NCBI RefSeq assembly: GCF_014639255.1
Contig: NZ_BMFV01000019.1
Span: 1-64,000 of the forward strand
DNA: 64,000 bases
Source: Pullulanibacillus pueri
GTDB lineage: Bacteria; Bacillota; Bacilli; Bacillales; Sporolactobacillaceae
Direction of reading: 5' to 3'
In this document: in pieces, positions 35,382 through 44,595 of the stretch
Position numbering within the stretch: position 1 is the stretch's first letter
How the letters are laid out: the number at the start of each line of letters is the position of its first letter
Program-made: the position numbers and the translations under genes
The notes under the pieces: model-generated
Seen by the model: only the letters and a program-made list of their open reading frames with translations
What the model was told of the DNA's origin: nothing
Database searches by the model: none

Positions 35382-36509
35382 TTAAGTTAGACTCGCTAAT
35401 TCAAGAGTATTAATAAGTTGATTCAACCGACTGAGTTCATAACCATCAAGTGAAAGAAACTGTATGCCATACCCAATCATTGACTCACTTGAATGTGCTT
35501 CTTTACGAACGATTACACCTTTTATCTTATAATATTCCTCATTGTATTCGAAACTCAGTTCCACAGTCACTTTATTTTGAACAGGGAGATCCAACATTAA
35601 GGTCACCTTTGACCCACCAAGACTAATATCTTCTACATATCCTTGAATAGCTTTATTGACTAACGAATTAAGCTTTTTCGTTCCAAAGTCTAAAAACCTT
35701 AAAGTACATTCTTGATTATAAAATTTTTCACGTCGAAATTTCCTTTTATTCATAGGATACTCTTGAAGTCCTAAACTCTTTTCATATGTTTGTTTTAATT
35801 TCGCAATGGGTTGAGGCATCCCTAGTCCAAAGCCTTGGCCATATGTAATTCCTAAAGATTTGACATAAGCAATTTCCGCATCCATTTCCAGTCCTTCAAT
35901 AATCAAGTCACAATGATTTTCCGCACAAAATTTTTGAATGAGTTTCACTAATCTTTGTTTTTTCTTAGAAGCTAGCAAATCATGAGCAAAATAACGATCC
36001 AGTTTAATATAATGTGGCTCTAACTCAATAATCCGCATCATATCATGATGGCCTTTACCAAAATCATCGATCGCAATAGTGACACCGACATTTTTCAACT
36101 TCTTGATCACACCAATAAGTTGAGTATAGTTAGTGATCACTTCACTTTCAATAATTTCCATAACTAAATGCTGCCTCAGCTCCACATGCTCATTCATAAT
36201 ATCCTTTACAAAGGAAAGAAATTTTGGATTTAAGAGTGTTGATGGAAAAACATTGATAAAGAGTTTCACTTCCTTTGGTGTCAGACCAGCCTCGTGATAA
36301 GTTTTAATCCCTTTATAAATGGACCGGGTATCTAATTCAAAAAGCTGCTTCTTTTTTTGTGCTAACTCAAAGATAGGCTCTGGGTTTGAAAACTCGTCTG
36401 CCCTCAGTAACACTTCATAGCCTTTAATAGAACCGTCAACCAAATTATAAATAGGCTGGAAATAATGATAGAACCTCTCTTCCTTTAGAAAGGTTTTTAA
36501 CGAAAACAA
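35382..36509 (-). CDS. EAL-PilZ protein, probable c-di-GMP phosphodiesterase
   Basis: This 375-residue cytosolic protein joins an EAL domain (about residues 10-245) and a C-terminal PilZ domain (about 250-370). EAL landmarks are present: EVLLR in place of EALLR, NVFP, MEIIESE, DDFGKG, YIKLDR and GQGFGLG. The usual E-G-V-E appears as IIEGLE, so catalysis is likely but not certain. PilZ landmarks are KRKFRRE and the binding loop DISLGG. The TTG at 36509 lies 8 bases after AAAGGAG. Expression is under a c-di-GMP-I riboswitch, so enzyme, sensor and RNA control all see the same nucleotide. Confidence 0.88.
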   Translation of the reverse strand: MFSLKTFLKEERFYHYFQPIYNLVDGSIKGYEVLLRADEFSNPEPIFELAQKKKQLFELDTRSIYKGIKTYHEAGLTPKEVKLFINVFPSTLLNPKFLSFVKDIMNEHVELRQHLVMEIIESEVITNYTQLIGVIKKLKNVGVTIAIDDFGKGHHDMMRIIELEPHYIKLDRYFAHDLLASKKKQRLVKLIQKFCAENHCDLIIEGLEMDAEIAYVKSLGITYGQGFGLGMPQPIAKLKQTYEKSLGLQEYPMNKRKFRREKFYNQECTLRFLDFGTKKLNSLVNKAIQGYVEDISLGGSKVTLMLDLPVQNKVTVELSFEYNEEYYKIKGVIVRKEAHSSESMIGYGIQFLSLDGYELSRLNQLINTLELASLT

Positions 36510-36535
36510 ACCAATCACTCCTTTAAAATAATTTT

Positions 36536-36580
36536 CAATAAAAAATGACCATCCCGAAAAAAGCAGAGATGATCATGGAA
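36536..36580 (-). terminator. Expression-platform terminator of the c-di-GMP riboswitch
   Basis: On the minus strand ATGATCATC pairs with GATGGTCAT (one G-T pair) and ends in TTTTTTATTG, between aptamer and coding start. Confidence 0.82.
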
Positions 36581-36587
36581 TATACCC

Positions 36588-36672
36588 CTTCTTTCGGTAA
36601 CCCGGCTACCTTAGAGTACAATCCTCCTTAGGCCCGTGGCTTTGCGTCCTTGTCTTTCAACAAGTATGCCAT
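36588..36672 (-). promoter_or_regulatory. c-di-GMP-I (GEMM) riboswitch
   Basis: The minus strand carries the GEMM-I landmarks in order: a short stem closed by a GAAA-type loop (CTTGT-TGAAAG-ACAAG), GGACGCAAAGCC, GGGCCTAA, then GGTAGCCGGGTTACCG. A terminator follows, then the EAL-PilZ gene after about 25 bases. The gap 36510-36911 is otherwise empty. Confidence 0.93.
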
Positions 36673-36911
36673 TATCGAAAAGCAAATGAATTGTCTCGTC
36701 CATATTACAACTAAATTCGACAAAAGTCTACATTTCCCAATTCATTACGTTTGGACAATAGATAATTTTCTTTATCCTCCATTCAATGGGTACTTCCACT
36801 TGTGTCCGATAACATGAAGGATCTTTCCTCCCTTCAAACTGTTTTTTACGCCAATATGTATGAAATTATTTTTTTTATTCCATACTATGTAAAAAAACGG
36901 AGGTTTTGGTT

Positions 36912-37352
36912 ATGCAACATATTACTCTATTACTTGTTAAATTTATCACGTGCCTCATTGCTTTTGCACTTGGACTCGATTTATTTTTTGCCGCAACATT
37001 TACAGATATTTTAACGTTTAGTTTGCTTGTAACAGTCATTTCATATATTGTTGGAGACAGAATTGTACTGCCTCGTTTCGGCAACACGACAGCGACTATT
37101 ATCGACTTTCTGATAACCTATGTCAGCGTGTGGGTTTTTGGTAACATTCTTTTAAATAGTTACTTACAAATCGCATGGGGAAGCATCATTTCAGCTGTTG
37201 TCATCACTATTGCTGAAGTCTTTGTCCATCGCTATATTCTTAAACATAACGCTATTGAAGAGGGGCCACAGGCAAGACAGTCCCATTATAAACAGCACGT
37301 TGACTATGGAACTGAGTTTGCTGAGGAGTCAGATTTCAAAGATAAGAAATAA
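36912..37352 (+). CDS. yndM: YndM-like (DUF2512) membrane protein
   Basis: This 146-residue protein has four TM helices in the first 105 residues (VGDRIVLPRFGN lies between helices 2 and 3) and a polar, charged C-terminal tail. The pattern matches the YndM/DUF2512 family of Bacillus, function unknown. CGGAGG lies 9 bases before ATG 36912; an upstream TTG is less well placed. Confidence 0.84.
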   Translation: MQHITLLLVKFITCLIAFALGLDLFFAATFTDILTFSLLVTVISYIVGDRIVLPRFGNTTATIIDFLITYVSVWVFGNILLNSYLQIAWGSIISAVVITIAEVFVHRYILKHNAIEEGPQARQSHYKQHVDYGTEFAEESDFKDKK

Positions 37353-37389
37353 GCCTCTACCAAAAACTTTGCCAAGAAAACCAAACATA

Positions 37390-37515
37390 AAAAGCTCCAA
37401 AGTGAGAAGTGAGCCGAGCCCCGTGGAAAGCGAAGTGTTTTGACAGGAGCAATGCGCCTCATGCTAAGAATAAAGAAAAATCCGTCCATTCACTGAATGT
37501 TCGGATTTTTCTATG
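37390..37515. repeat. Dispersed intergenic repeat, family A (copy 2), with terminator hairpin
   Basis: Matches the reverse complement of 8521-8650. The end (about 37477-37512) is a hairpin, AAAAATCCG and CGGATTTTT, which can terminate yndM. Confidence 0.75.
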
Positions 37516-37573
37516 AGTGAAATATTTTTTCCCAGTCTCCATTTTTCATCTTAAAAACATGCTTTTACTTCGT

Positions 37574-38041
37574 CTACTTTTGAATAAATTCTTTCCTCTT
37601 TAAGTAGTTAATAAACCAAAATTTTCCTAATAAAATCAAAAATAGTATGGGGTAAATGGGCACAGAGTAGATTAGTTTCCAGCCATTGTAATAAAATAAT
37701 TCCGATCGAACAGCTAACCATTCATAAAAAATAGAAAAACAAGACCACCCAATAACATACAGTACCTGCACGATTCTACTTTTCTTAAATGGAAAATAAT
37801 TGAGATATAAAATATCAATTAACGGATATATCCCGAGAATAACTATAAAATCCTCATAATCCGCTTTGTAGATACGAAAATAACCGTAAAGGTGGTATTT
37901 AAATTCTAATAAATAGTCCACAACAAAATCCAACACAATGGCAAAAATCGACGATGTGTACATTTCAAGTTTTGAAAGATGCTTCTTTGAAAAGATCACG
38001 AGAAGCAAAAATATAAGAAAAGAGCTAACAGCAAGTAGCAT
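37574..38041 (-). CDS. CBO0543-family membrane protein
   Basis: This 155-residue protein has five hydrophobic segments and ends in a short basic tail. The stretch EWLAVRSELFYYNGWKLIYS followed by PIYPILFLILL is characteristic of the CBO0543 family of Firmicute membrane proteins. Function unknown. The ribosome binding site before the ATG is weak (GGGTGATTGAG). Confidence 0.77.
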   Translation of the reverse strand: MLLAVSSFLIFLLLVIFSKKHLSKLEMYTSSIFAIVLDFVVDYLLEFKYHLYGYFRIYKADYEDFIVILGIYPLIDILYLNYFPFKKSRIVQVLYVIGWSCFSIFYEWLAVRSELFYYNGWKLIYSVPIYPILFLILLGKFWFINYLKRKEFIQK

Positions 38042-38203
38042 ATAAACTCAATCACCCGTTTACTCTAGTTAAGTTCTAACATAGTCTTATCTATAAGCAT
38101 GCCACTAAATAAATGGAATTATTCACATCTCTTGACTACGTCTTTAAATCGATTGTCACCCCTTATTCCTTATCGCATACCTTAGGGAATAGGAGGAATG
38201 CCT

Positions 38204-38812
38204 ATGCATTTGTTCAGTGCCATCTTTATCGGAGTTGTCGCTAATATCGATAACTTAATTATTGGTTGCTCCTACGGTATGAAAAAAACGAAAATCCCCT
38301 GGTTGTCCAATATCATTATAGCAGCTATTTCAATGTTATTTTCACTAATCTCACTGTTTGCTGGTCATTGGATCTCGACCTATATTCAACCTCATATTAC
38401 GAATACTATCGGTGGTCTCTTATTACTTATCATCGGTGCCTTAACAGTATGGTCCTCATTTTATGAACGCTCCAAAAAGTCAAACCAAACTCAGTCTCCC
38501 TTTCTAAAAGTGATTTACGAACCCAAGGATGCCGATCTTGACCAGAATCATTCTATAAGTATGAAAGAATCCTTGTTATTAGGCACTGCTCTGGCGATAA
38601 ATAGCATTAGCACGAGCTTCAGTGTCGGATTGACGAGCGCTTCAATTGTCAGTTTTGTAGCATCCATTGGTCTATTTTCCGTCCTCTTTATTTCAATAGG
38701 GGGAGTCATGGGCAAAAGCATTCAAAAGCGTATCAAAAACATGGAGCTCTATGCCCCTATTCTTTCAGGCGTCCTTTTGATCCTCATTGGGTTATACGAA
38801 ATCATTTACTAG
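38204..38812 (+). CDS. ytaF: Sporulation membrane protein YtaF
   Basis: This 202-residue protein has six TM helices in two halves, each opening with a N-x-D or N-S-I-S motif (VVANIDNLIIG, ALAINSISTSFSVG), with a hydrophilic loop in the middle (about residues 86-125). It matches YtaF, a MntP-related protein described as sporulation membrane protein. ATG 38204 follows GGAGG by 7 bases; ATG 38198 is too close to it. Confidence 0.87.
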   Translation: MHLFSAIFIGVVANIDNLIIGCSYGMKKTKIPWLSNIIIAAISMLFSLISLFAGHWISTYIQPHITNTIGGLLLLIIGALTVWSSFYERSKKSNQTQSPFLKVIYEPKDADLDQNHSISMKESLLLGTALAINSISTSFSVGLTSASIVSFVASIGLFSVLFISIGGVMGKSIQKRIKNMELYAPILSGVLLILIGLYEIIY

Positions 38813-38956
38813 ACCTAGTCGCGTCCTATTTATTTGGAAAACCCTATAGTATACCAAGGGGCTTCTCCCCTTTATATCTTTACACCAAGGTCGCACGTCA
38901 CAACCACAGCAAAACATAAAGGACATTTTAGGGGACCTTGATCATATCGAATAAAG

Positions 38957-38990
38957 AAAAAAAGAGCATCACAAAGGTGCTCTTTAAAAT
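38957..38990 (-). terminator. Terminator of the MurA-like gene
   Basis: AAAGAGCAC and ATGCTCTTT arms followed by TTTT on the minus strand. Confidence 0.82.
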
Positions 38991-38993
38991 CAA

Positions 38994-40292
38994 TTATATA
39001 ATTTTGGACACATGATGAAGACTCTTATCAGCTGAGCCATTTTCTAAAGTGATATCGGCACCTAGCTTTGCAAAGAGTGATGTTACATTTTCGTATCCTC
39101 GCAAAATATGATCAATATCGGTAATGATCGTCGTTCCTTCAGCCATCAATCCTGCGAGGATAAGGCTTGATCCAGCTCTCACATCTAAAGCTTCAACTCT
39201 TGCGCCCTTTAGTTTTTGATTTCCAGGAATGAAAACACTCGCTTTGCGTTTTTCAATCACAGCCCCGAGCTTACTCAACTGATGGATGTGACGGAAACGA
39301 TTCGGAAAAATAGGGTCAGTCACAATACTTTTTCCAGATGCTTTAAGCATTAACGATGTTAAGGGTTGTTGTAAATCCGTTGCAAATAGTGGATACATCC
39401 CCGTCTTTACTCTCGTTGCCTTTAAATTGTGATCGCCATAGGCAGTAATACTATTATTTCCAACTTCGAAAGTCATTCCCATTTCCGTAAGTTTTTCTAA
39501 TAGAGATGTCAGGTGCTCTGGAATGACATCTCTGACCGTCACCTGGCCACCCGTAACACCTGCTGCAATCAAAAAAGTGCCTGCAATAAGGCGATCAGGG
39601 ATCGTTTGATAGTCACACCCCTTTAATGTGTTCACACCGTGGATGATAATTTTACTCGTCCCGGCTCCGCGAATGTTCGCCCCCATCTTGTTAAGAAGAT
39701 TGGCCACATCCACAACTTCAGGATCTCTTGCTGCATTGGTTAGCGTGGTTTTTCCCTCGGCAAAAACACTGGCTAACATAACATTAATCGTAGCTCCAGA
39801 GGTTATCACATCAAAATAAATATCCGCACCCTTTAAACGTTCAGCTTCTACAGTGTAATAATCTTTATAATAATTAAAGGTGGCTCCGAGAGCTGTTAAC
39901 CCTTTCTCATGTTGATCGATGGGACGAGAACCAAAATCATCTCCCCCAGGGTAACCTATTTTCACTTTTTTATATTTACTGATCAACGCTCCAATAAAGT
40001 AATAGGACGCCCTAAATTTCGAAGTGAGTGCCGTGTTTAACTCCGCATGCTTTATATTCTTCGCATTAAAAATTAATTGATGATCAGTTTCATGAACATC
40101 GACGCCAATATCAGCAACAATCTCACATAACACTTTCACATCAAGAATTTGCGGGATATTTTCTATTTTAACGTCCTCATCCGTCATGAGTGCAGCAGCC
40201 AACAGACCTAAGACAGCATTTTTAGAGCCAGGAACGGCCAAACTCCCCTGTAATGGGTCTGACTTTTTAACAACAATATATTTTTCTTTCAT
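38994..40292 (-). CDS. MurA-family enolpyruvyl transferase with Asp for the catalytic Cys
   Basis: This 432-residue protein has the EPSP-synthase fold of UDP-GlcNAc 1-carboxyvinyltransferase, the first committed step of peptidoglycan synthesis. Conserved pieces include the SKNAVL loop near the N-terminus, ATDLQQP (Asp of the TDMQ motif) and DVRAGSSLILAG. In the active-site loop the usual PGGCxIGxRPxD reads PGGDDFGSRPID, so Asp118 replaces the Cys attacked by fosfomycin. It diverges elsewhere too (RASYYFIG for RASFLVLG). It stands alone with its own terminator, and could be a second MurA or a related enzyme on a different sugar nucleotide. Confidence 0.85.
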   Translation of the reverse strand: MKEKYIVVKKSDPLQGSLAVPGSKNAVLGLLAAALMTDEDVKIENIPQILDVKVLCEIVADIGVDVHETDHQLIFNAKNIKHAELNTALTSKFRASYYFIGALISKYKKVKIGYPGGDDFGSRPIDQHEKGLTALGATFNYYKDYYTVEAERLKGADIYFDVITSGATINVMLASVFAEGKTTLTNAARDPEVVDVANLLNKMGANIRGAGTSKIIIHGVNTLKGCDYQTIPDRLIAGTFLIAAGVTGGQVTVRDVIPEHLTSLLEKLTEMGMTFEVGNNSITAYGDHNLKATRVKTGMYPLFATDLQQPLTSLMLKASGKSIVTDPIFPNRFRHIHQLSKLGAVIEKRKASVFIPGNQKLKGARVEALDVRAGSSLILAGLMAEGTTIITDIDHILRGYENVTSLFAKLGADITLENGSADKSLHHVSKII

Positions 40293-40675
40293 AGCGGTCT
40301 CCTCTTAATGGTTCCATGTTCTAAGGATAGTCATTATCACTCTAGTCATATTATTGATTCATTTAGCCATCGGGAGCATTCCGTCCATTTGAAATGCATA
40401 CACCAAGAGGGCCAATTAAGTAGGAATAGACATCACAACACTTTTATGTCATTTGCCTATAATTTTTTTATATTTAATGAGATTTTAACACATGTTTATT
40501 CTAAATGAGGTTACTTTATTTTGAGAAATTGTTACGAAAGAAGTACTCCTGTCTTCTTTATGTAATGTTTTTAATGGATGTTATTGTTTTTTAGGTTTTT
40601 AAAAGGTATAATTAGCCATTTCGTTCCTCTATAACCGATACAAAACGGAAGAAGGTTATAAAAATTAACCTCTAT

Positions 40676-41308
40676 TTAGTTATTTGCAAAGATAACAGAG
40701 CACTCACCAAGCTTCTTTTGTCCCCAGAGCAACGCGAAATGATCTTTGTCCATAATCGGTCCCACTCCAGCAGGGGTTCCCGTATAAATAATATCTCCCT
40801 TACCTAATCCAAAGTGTTGGCCCGCGAAGTCAACAATGGTTTGTAAATCAAAGATCATCTCTTGAATATTCCCCTTTTGTACGTATTCACCGTTTTTTAA
40901 AAGTGAGAAATCAACCTGCTTGCACGCTTCGATGCCTGGAAACTCAATAAACGGACTGATCACTGCTGAATTTTTAAATCCTTTAGCCAACAGCCATGGC
41001 TGCCCCTTCTTTTTTAATTCTGACTGAATATCTCGAAGCGTAAAATCAATCCCTAATGCCATTTGATCCACAAGCTCATCCACACTCATCCCTTTTTCGT
41101 ACGGTTGTCGAATATGAACAACCCATTCTGCTTCATAATGGATGGCACCTTGATCATTAGGCAAACGTATCTCTTGACCTTGTGTCTCAACTAATGCATG
41201 GGTTGGCTTAGAAAATAAAAAGGGAGAGGTCGGAACCTCGTTCTTTAATTCCTTTGCGTGTTGAGCATAATTTCTACCGACACAATATATATTACGAATT
41301 TCATTCAT
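40676..41308 (-). CDS. Fumarylacetoacetate hydrolase family protein
   Basis: This 210-residue enzyme has the FAH C-terminal fold with metal-binding acidic residues in YEAEWVV (Glu pair) and FTLRDIQ (Asp). The start VGRNYAQHAKEL and the end GDIIYTGTPAGVGP are diagnostic. Members are acylpyruvases, oxaloacetate decarboxylases or isomerases in catechol breakdown; which applies is open. AAAGGAA precedes the ATG. The gap 40293-40675 is AT-rich, with nothing I can support. Confidence 0.87.
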   Translation of the reverse strand: MNEIRNIYCVGRNYAQHAKELKNEVPTSPFLFSKPTHALVETQGQEIRLPNDQGAIHYEAEWVVHIRQPYEKGMSVDELVDQMALGIDFTLRDIQSELKKKGQPWLLAKGFKNSAVISPFIEFPGIEACKQVDFSLLKNGEYVQKGNIQEMIFDLQTIVDFAGQHFGLGKGDIIYTGTPAGVGPIMDKDHFALLWGQKKLGECSVIFANN

Positions 41309-41472
41309 TTTAGAACATTCCTTTCTTCACGCTTTTCATAAATGCTGCCCTATATATATAAAATTTGATATAATAAGAAATATAAACGATACACGAACGG
41401 GACTTAAATATCCTTCTCATCTTTTAAACTCATCATGTCCAATTATCTATTACACCTCTGAGGAGAAAAAGA

Positions 41473-41823
41473 ATGGCTAAAAAAATGTGGATCAAACCCT
41501 ATCAATTGACTTTATTGATCTTTCTCTTTACATGTGTCGCTCATCCATACCATGTGATAAGCTCACATCCTAATGGCGCCAATGAGTACAGCCCACTTCA
41601 TGACTCCTCTAGTATTTTAGCGATCCATAACGATGAGCCTCAGCCGCTACCGGTCATTCCTTTCATCGTTATTTCAGTTGTTCCCTATTATTTATTCGTT
41701 AAGCGTCATCAACGATTGTCGCTCTTTCAGTTTTTTTACTTTCATTTATTACTTTTAAAACGGATGCTTCTTCCGATTAAATATCAGGCGGTCTTTTTAG
41801 ACGAACAGCCTCTTATCCTATAA
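41473..41823 (+). CDS. Two-TM protein of unknown function
   Basis: This 116-residue protein has a hydrophobic N-terminal segment (about residues 9-27) that may be a signal anchor, a polar loop, a second TM (about 57-75) and a basic aromatic C-terminal region. CTGAGGAG precedes the ATG. A 46-residue membrane gene follows after 31 bases. Not recognised. Confidence 0.65.
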   Translation: MAKKMWIKPYQLTLLIFLFTCVAHPYHVISSHPNGANEYSPLHDSSSILAIHNDEPQPLPVIPFIVISVVPYYLFVKRHQRLSLFQFFYFHLLLLKRMLLPIKYQAVFLDEQPLIL

Positions 41824-41854
41824 CAAACAATGAGTCAATAGGAGGCTAAAAACA

Positions 41855-41995
41855 GTGGCAGATCAAGAATCGAGAAAAAAACACAAGCCTGACATTCATA
41901 CGGTTGTAAAAAGAGAACTTAGATTTTCTTTACTTTTCACAGTGATGGTTACACTCATCATGTTACTTTTACGCTTTTTTGTCTTTAAACCTTAA
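41855..41995 (+). CDS. 46-residue single-TM protein
   Basis: This small protein has a charged head (MADQESRKKHKPDIHTVVKR) and one TM helix ending RFFVFKP. Start is GTG 41855, preceded by TAGGAGG. Co-transcribed with the gene before it; a terminator follows at once. Not recognised. Confidence 0.68.
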   Translation: MADQESRKKHKPDIHTVVKRELRFSLLFTVMVTLIMLLLRFFVFKP

Positions 41996-42000
41996 GATGA

Positions 42001-42036
42001 ATAGAGGGTAGCTTCAGGAGCTACCCTCTATTTTCT
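42001..42036 (+). terminator. Terminator
   Basis: TAGAGGGTAGCT and AGCTACCCTCTA form a 12-bp stem with a 5-base loop and TTTTC tail. Confidence 0.88.
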
Positions 42037-42090
42037 AATATATCAATAGGCAGGTGGTAAACATTTTATGTAAGCAAAGACTATTTGTTG

Positions 42091-42315
42091 TTATTTTCCA
42101 GCCTTCCCCATTATGTTAGTCTCTTCCTGAGAAACAAAATGGTGAGCTGTCTCCTTATCGTTTTCCTCTGATAATAGCCCCTTGGTTCCCGCTTTAAACT
42201 CTCTCAATGCGCTCCCAAAAGCTCGACCCAATTCCGGTAACTTTTTGGGCCCAAACAAAAATAAAGCAACAATAACGATGAGCAGAATATGACTCGGAGC
42301 AAATAGATCACCCAA
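42091..42315 (-). CDS. tatA: Twin-arginine translocase subunit TatA
   Basis: This 74-residue protein has a short N-terminal TM helix, the hinge FGPKKLPELGRAFG and an amphipathic helix (ALREFKAGTKG), as in TatA/TatE. The tail is polar. Start is TTG 42315, 9 bases after AAGGAG. No tatC is adjacent, so its TatC partner must be elsewhere. Confidence 0.9.
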   Translation of the reverse strand: MGDLFAPSHILLIVIVALFLFGPKKLPELGRAFGSALREFKAGTKGLLSEENDKETAHHFVSQEETNIMGKAGK

Positions 42316-42544
42316 TACCTACATCTCCTTATGTTCGATTTCTCTCATTATACACCAAAAAGGATATAAAAACAGTACTTATTAAGCGGTTTCTGAAAGT
42401 ATAAATTCTTTACGTTTACAGTGTTTCTTGTTCTAACAAAATAGAGTACAACCTATACATATTATTAGGTGATTTTTTAATCCTACACTTATTCAAATTT
42501 TTACTTTCTCCAGTTGAAAGAGAGACCAAAGGAGACGAATACAG

Positions 42545-43591
42545 ATGAGAAATACTAAACAAATTTTACAAGTCGCCGCTACTTACATTGGGACGGTTGT
42601 TGGAGCTGGATTTGCAACAGGTAAAGAAATTGTTGAATTTTTTATCTCATCTGGGATTTTGGGACTGCTTGGGATTCTTTTAACCGGAATCTGCTTTATT
42701 TGGATTGGAACAAAAATAATGACGCTCGCACATAGGGCAAGATTCCGTTCCTATGAACAATTCAATCACTATTTATTTGGACAGAGGGTCGGTTCCCTGG
42801 TTAACCTCTTATTCCTTATTATATTATTTGGAAGTACCTCAGTGATGATCTCTGGCACGGGGTCCTTATTTTATGAACAGATGGGCATCCCTGCGATATG
42901 GGGGACTCTCCTCATTGTCGGTTTATGTTTTTTCGTCATGTTAAAAGGGCTAAAAGGGATTCTTACAGTGAATTCTTTGGTTGTTCCTATTATGATTCTC
43001 TTTACACTACTCATGGCCTTCTTCACTTTAAGTCATGGGGCTATCCTCAACAGGGTCCAACCATCGGGACTTTTAGTTCACTCAAGCTGGTTAATGAACG
43101 CTTTTATTTATATCTCCTATAACCTGACAATGTCGGAAGTGATTTTGGTGCCGTTGGGCGGAGAAATGGAAAATGAAAAGATTGTCAAGTGGGGAGGCTT
43201 TTGGGGAGGGCTTGGATTAACCGTTATCTTACTGGCCTCATTTTTAGTTCTTTACGCGCTTCCAAACGTTCAGCAATATAATATCCCTATGGCTGAGTCA
43301 GTAAGATCCCTCGGTGTCTTTATTCATTTTCTCTACGTTTTCGTCGTATTTGGAGAGATTTTCTCAACAGTGATTGGCAATGTTTTCGGTCTGAGTCGCC
43401 AAATCCATGACCGGCTGCATTTTCCTGAATATCTATGTGTACTCATGATTTTGTTTGTGTGTATTCTTATAAGTCAAATTGACTTTGGTATCCTTTTGCC
43501 ACTATTCTATAGATTCTTTGGCGGGATCAGCCTCTTCATATTTATTTTTATCGTCTTTTATCCTTTGTCCCGTCTTAATATTAAAAAATAG
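42545..43591 (+). CDS. ykvI: YkvI-family membrane transporter-like protein
   Basis: This 348-residue protein has about ten TM helices. The N-terminal motif YIGTVVGAGFATGKEIVEFF (first helix broken by GAGFATG) is typical of the YkvI family in the APC superfamily. Substrate unknown. AAAGGAGACG precedes the ATG. Confidence 0.85.
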   Translation: MRNTKQILQVAATYIGTVVGAGFATGKEIVEFFISSGILGLLGILLTGICFIWIGTKIMTLAHRARFRSYEQFNHYLFGQRVGSLVNLLFLIILFGSTSVMISGTGSLFYEQMGIPAIWGTLLIVGLCFFVMLKGLKGILTVNSLVVPIMILFTLLMAFFTLSHGAILNRVQPSGLLVHSSWLMNAFIYISYNLTMSEVILVPLGGEMENEKIVKWGGFWGGLGLTVILLASFLVLYALPNVQQYNIPMAESVRSLGVFIHFLYVFVVFGEIFSTVIGNVFGLSRQIHDRLHFPEYLCVLMILFVCILISQIDFGILLPLFYRFFGGISLFIFIFIVFYPLSRLNIKK

Positions 43592-43636
43592 CAATCTCTT
43601 AACAGATGAGATTGCGATACCCGCCTTTAGGCGGGC
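43588..43636. terminator. Bidirectional terminator region
   Basis: Two hairpins, GCAATCTC/GAGATTGC and CCCGCC/GGCGGG, lie between convergent ykvI and the TSUP gene. On the minus strand the second hairpin is followed by TATTTTTTA. Confidence 0.82.
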
Positions 43637-43672
43637 CTATACATACATCGAGTAAAAGTTAAACTGTTTTGT

Positions 43673-44563
43673 TTAACCCATTTTTGATGTTCCCGCTTCC
43701 TCTTGCCCGATTCTGACTCGATTCCTTTTTATCGAGATAACAATGGCAATGACCCATACAATAACAAAGCCAAGATAAAGAGCAGTGGTTACTCCTGAAG
43801 ATACCCCAACCGCTTGCAATATCGTCCGCCCGTTAACAAAAATAATGGCACCACCCACAATAATCCCTAGAAGGTAAGGGGGAAGTATTTTAATAAACCA
43901 AGCGGCAATAGGAGCGGCAATTAAACCACTAATCGCAAAGACCGCAACATAGCCCCAATTAATATCCTCTATTCCTAGAGAGATGAGGAACCCCAACGTT
44001 CCTGCTACAGCAACTACAAATTCACTGGTGTCCACTGAACCAATGACTTTTCTCGCTGGAATTCCTTTTTGTGAGAGGAGAACAGGCGTCGAGATGGGGC
44101 CCCATCCTCCGCCACCAACCGCATCAAAGAACCCTGCGACTAACCCTAAGGGCATCAGTTGTTTATTGGAAAATATTCTTGACCCTTCCTTTGGATTAAA
44201 ATTAAAGAAGAATCGGATGACGATATATATCCCCAAAATCAGTAAAAAACCAGAAATATAAGGAGCAATCCGGTCCCCAGGTAAATGGCTTAAGAAGCAA
44301 GCACCCACAAAAGCTCCAATGGCTCCCGGAAGCATCATCCGATAGACAATCCGTTTATTAACATTTCCAAGCCGTATATGTGATACTCCGGAGGCAGCGG
44401 TTGTTGCAATTTCAGCTAAATGGATAGACGCTGAAGCAATTGCGGGAGCCACCCCAAAAGCTAATAACAAGGTTGATGAGGTTAAACCATAAGCCATCCC
44501 CAGTGATCCATCGATAAATTGGGCAAAAAAACCTACAATCGCAAAGATCAACAATCTTCTCAT
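43673..44563 (-). CDS. TSUP-family (TauE/SafE) sulfite or sulfonate exporter
   Basis: This 296-residue protein has eight TM helices and two repeats, with the family motifs FIDGSLGMAYG in the first and FDAVGGGGWGP in the second. TSUP proteins move sulfite, sulfoacetate or related anions. It lies 32 bases after an fbpA-like gene and behind a SAM-I riboswitch, so it should be made when S-adenosylmethionine is scarce. That suggests uptake or handling of a sulfur compound, not just export. GGGAG precedes the ATG. Confidence 0.88.
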   Translation of the reverse strand: MRRLLIFAIVGFFAQFIDGSLGMAYGLTSSTLLLAFGVAPAIASASIHLAEIATTAASGVSHIRLGNVNKRIVYRMMLPGAIGAFVGACFLSHLPGDRIAPYISGFLLILGIYIVIRFFFNFNPKEGSRIFSNKQLMPLGLVAGFFDAVGGGGWGPISTPVLLSQKGIPARKVIGSVDTSEFVVAVAGTLGFLISLGIEDINWGYVAVFAISGLIAAPIAAWFIKILPPYLLGIIVGGAIIFVNGRTILQAVGVSSGVTTALYLGFVIVWVIAIVISIKRNRVRIGQEEAGTSKMG

Positions 44564-44595
44564 GATAAACTCCCTTTGTCTTTTTATTTGGTGTT

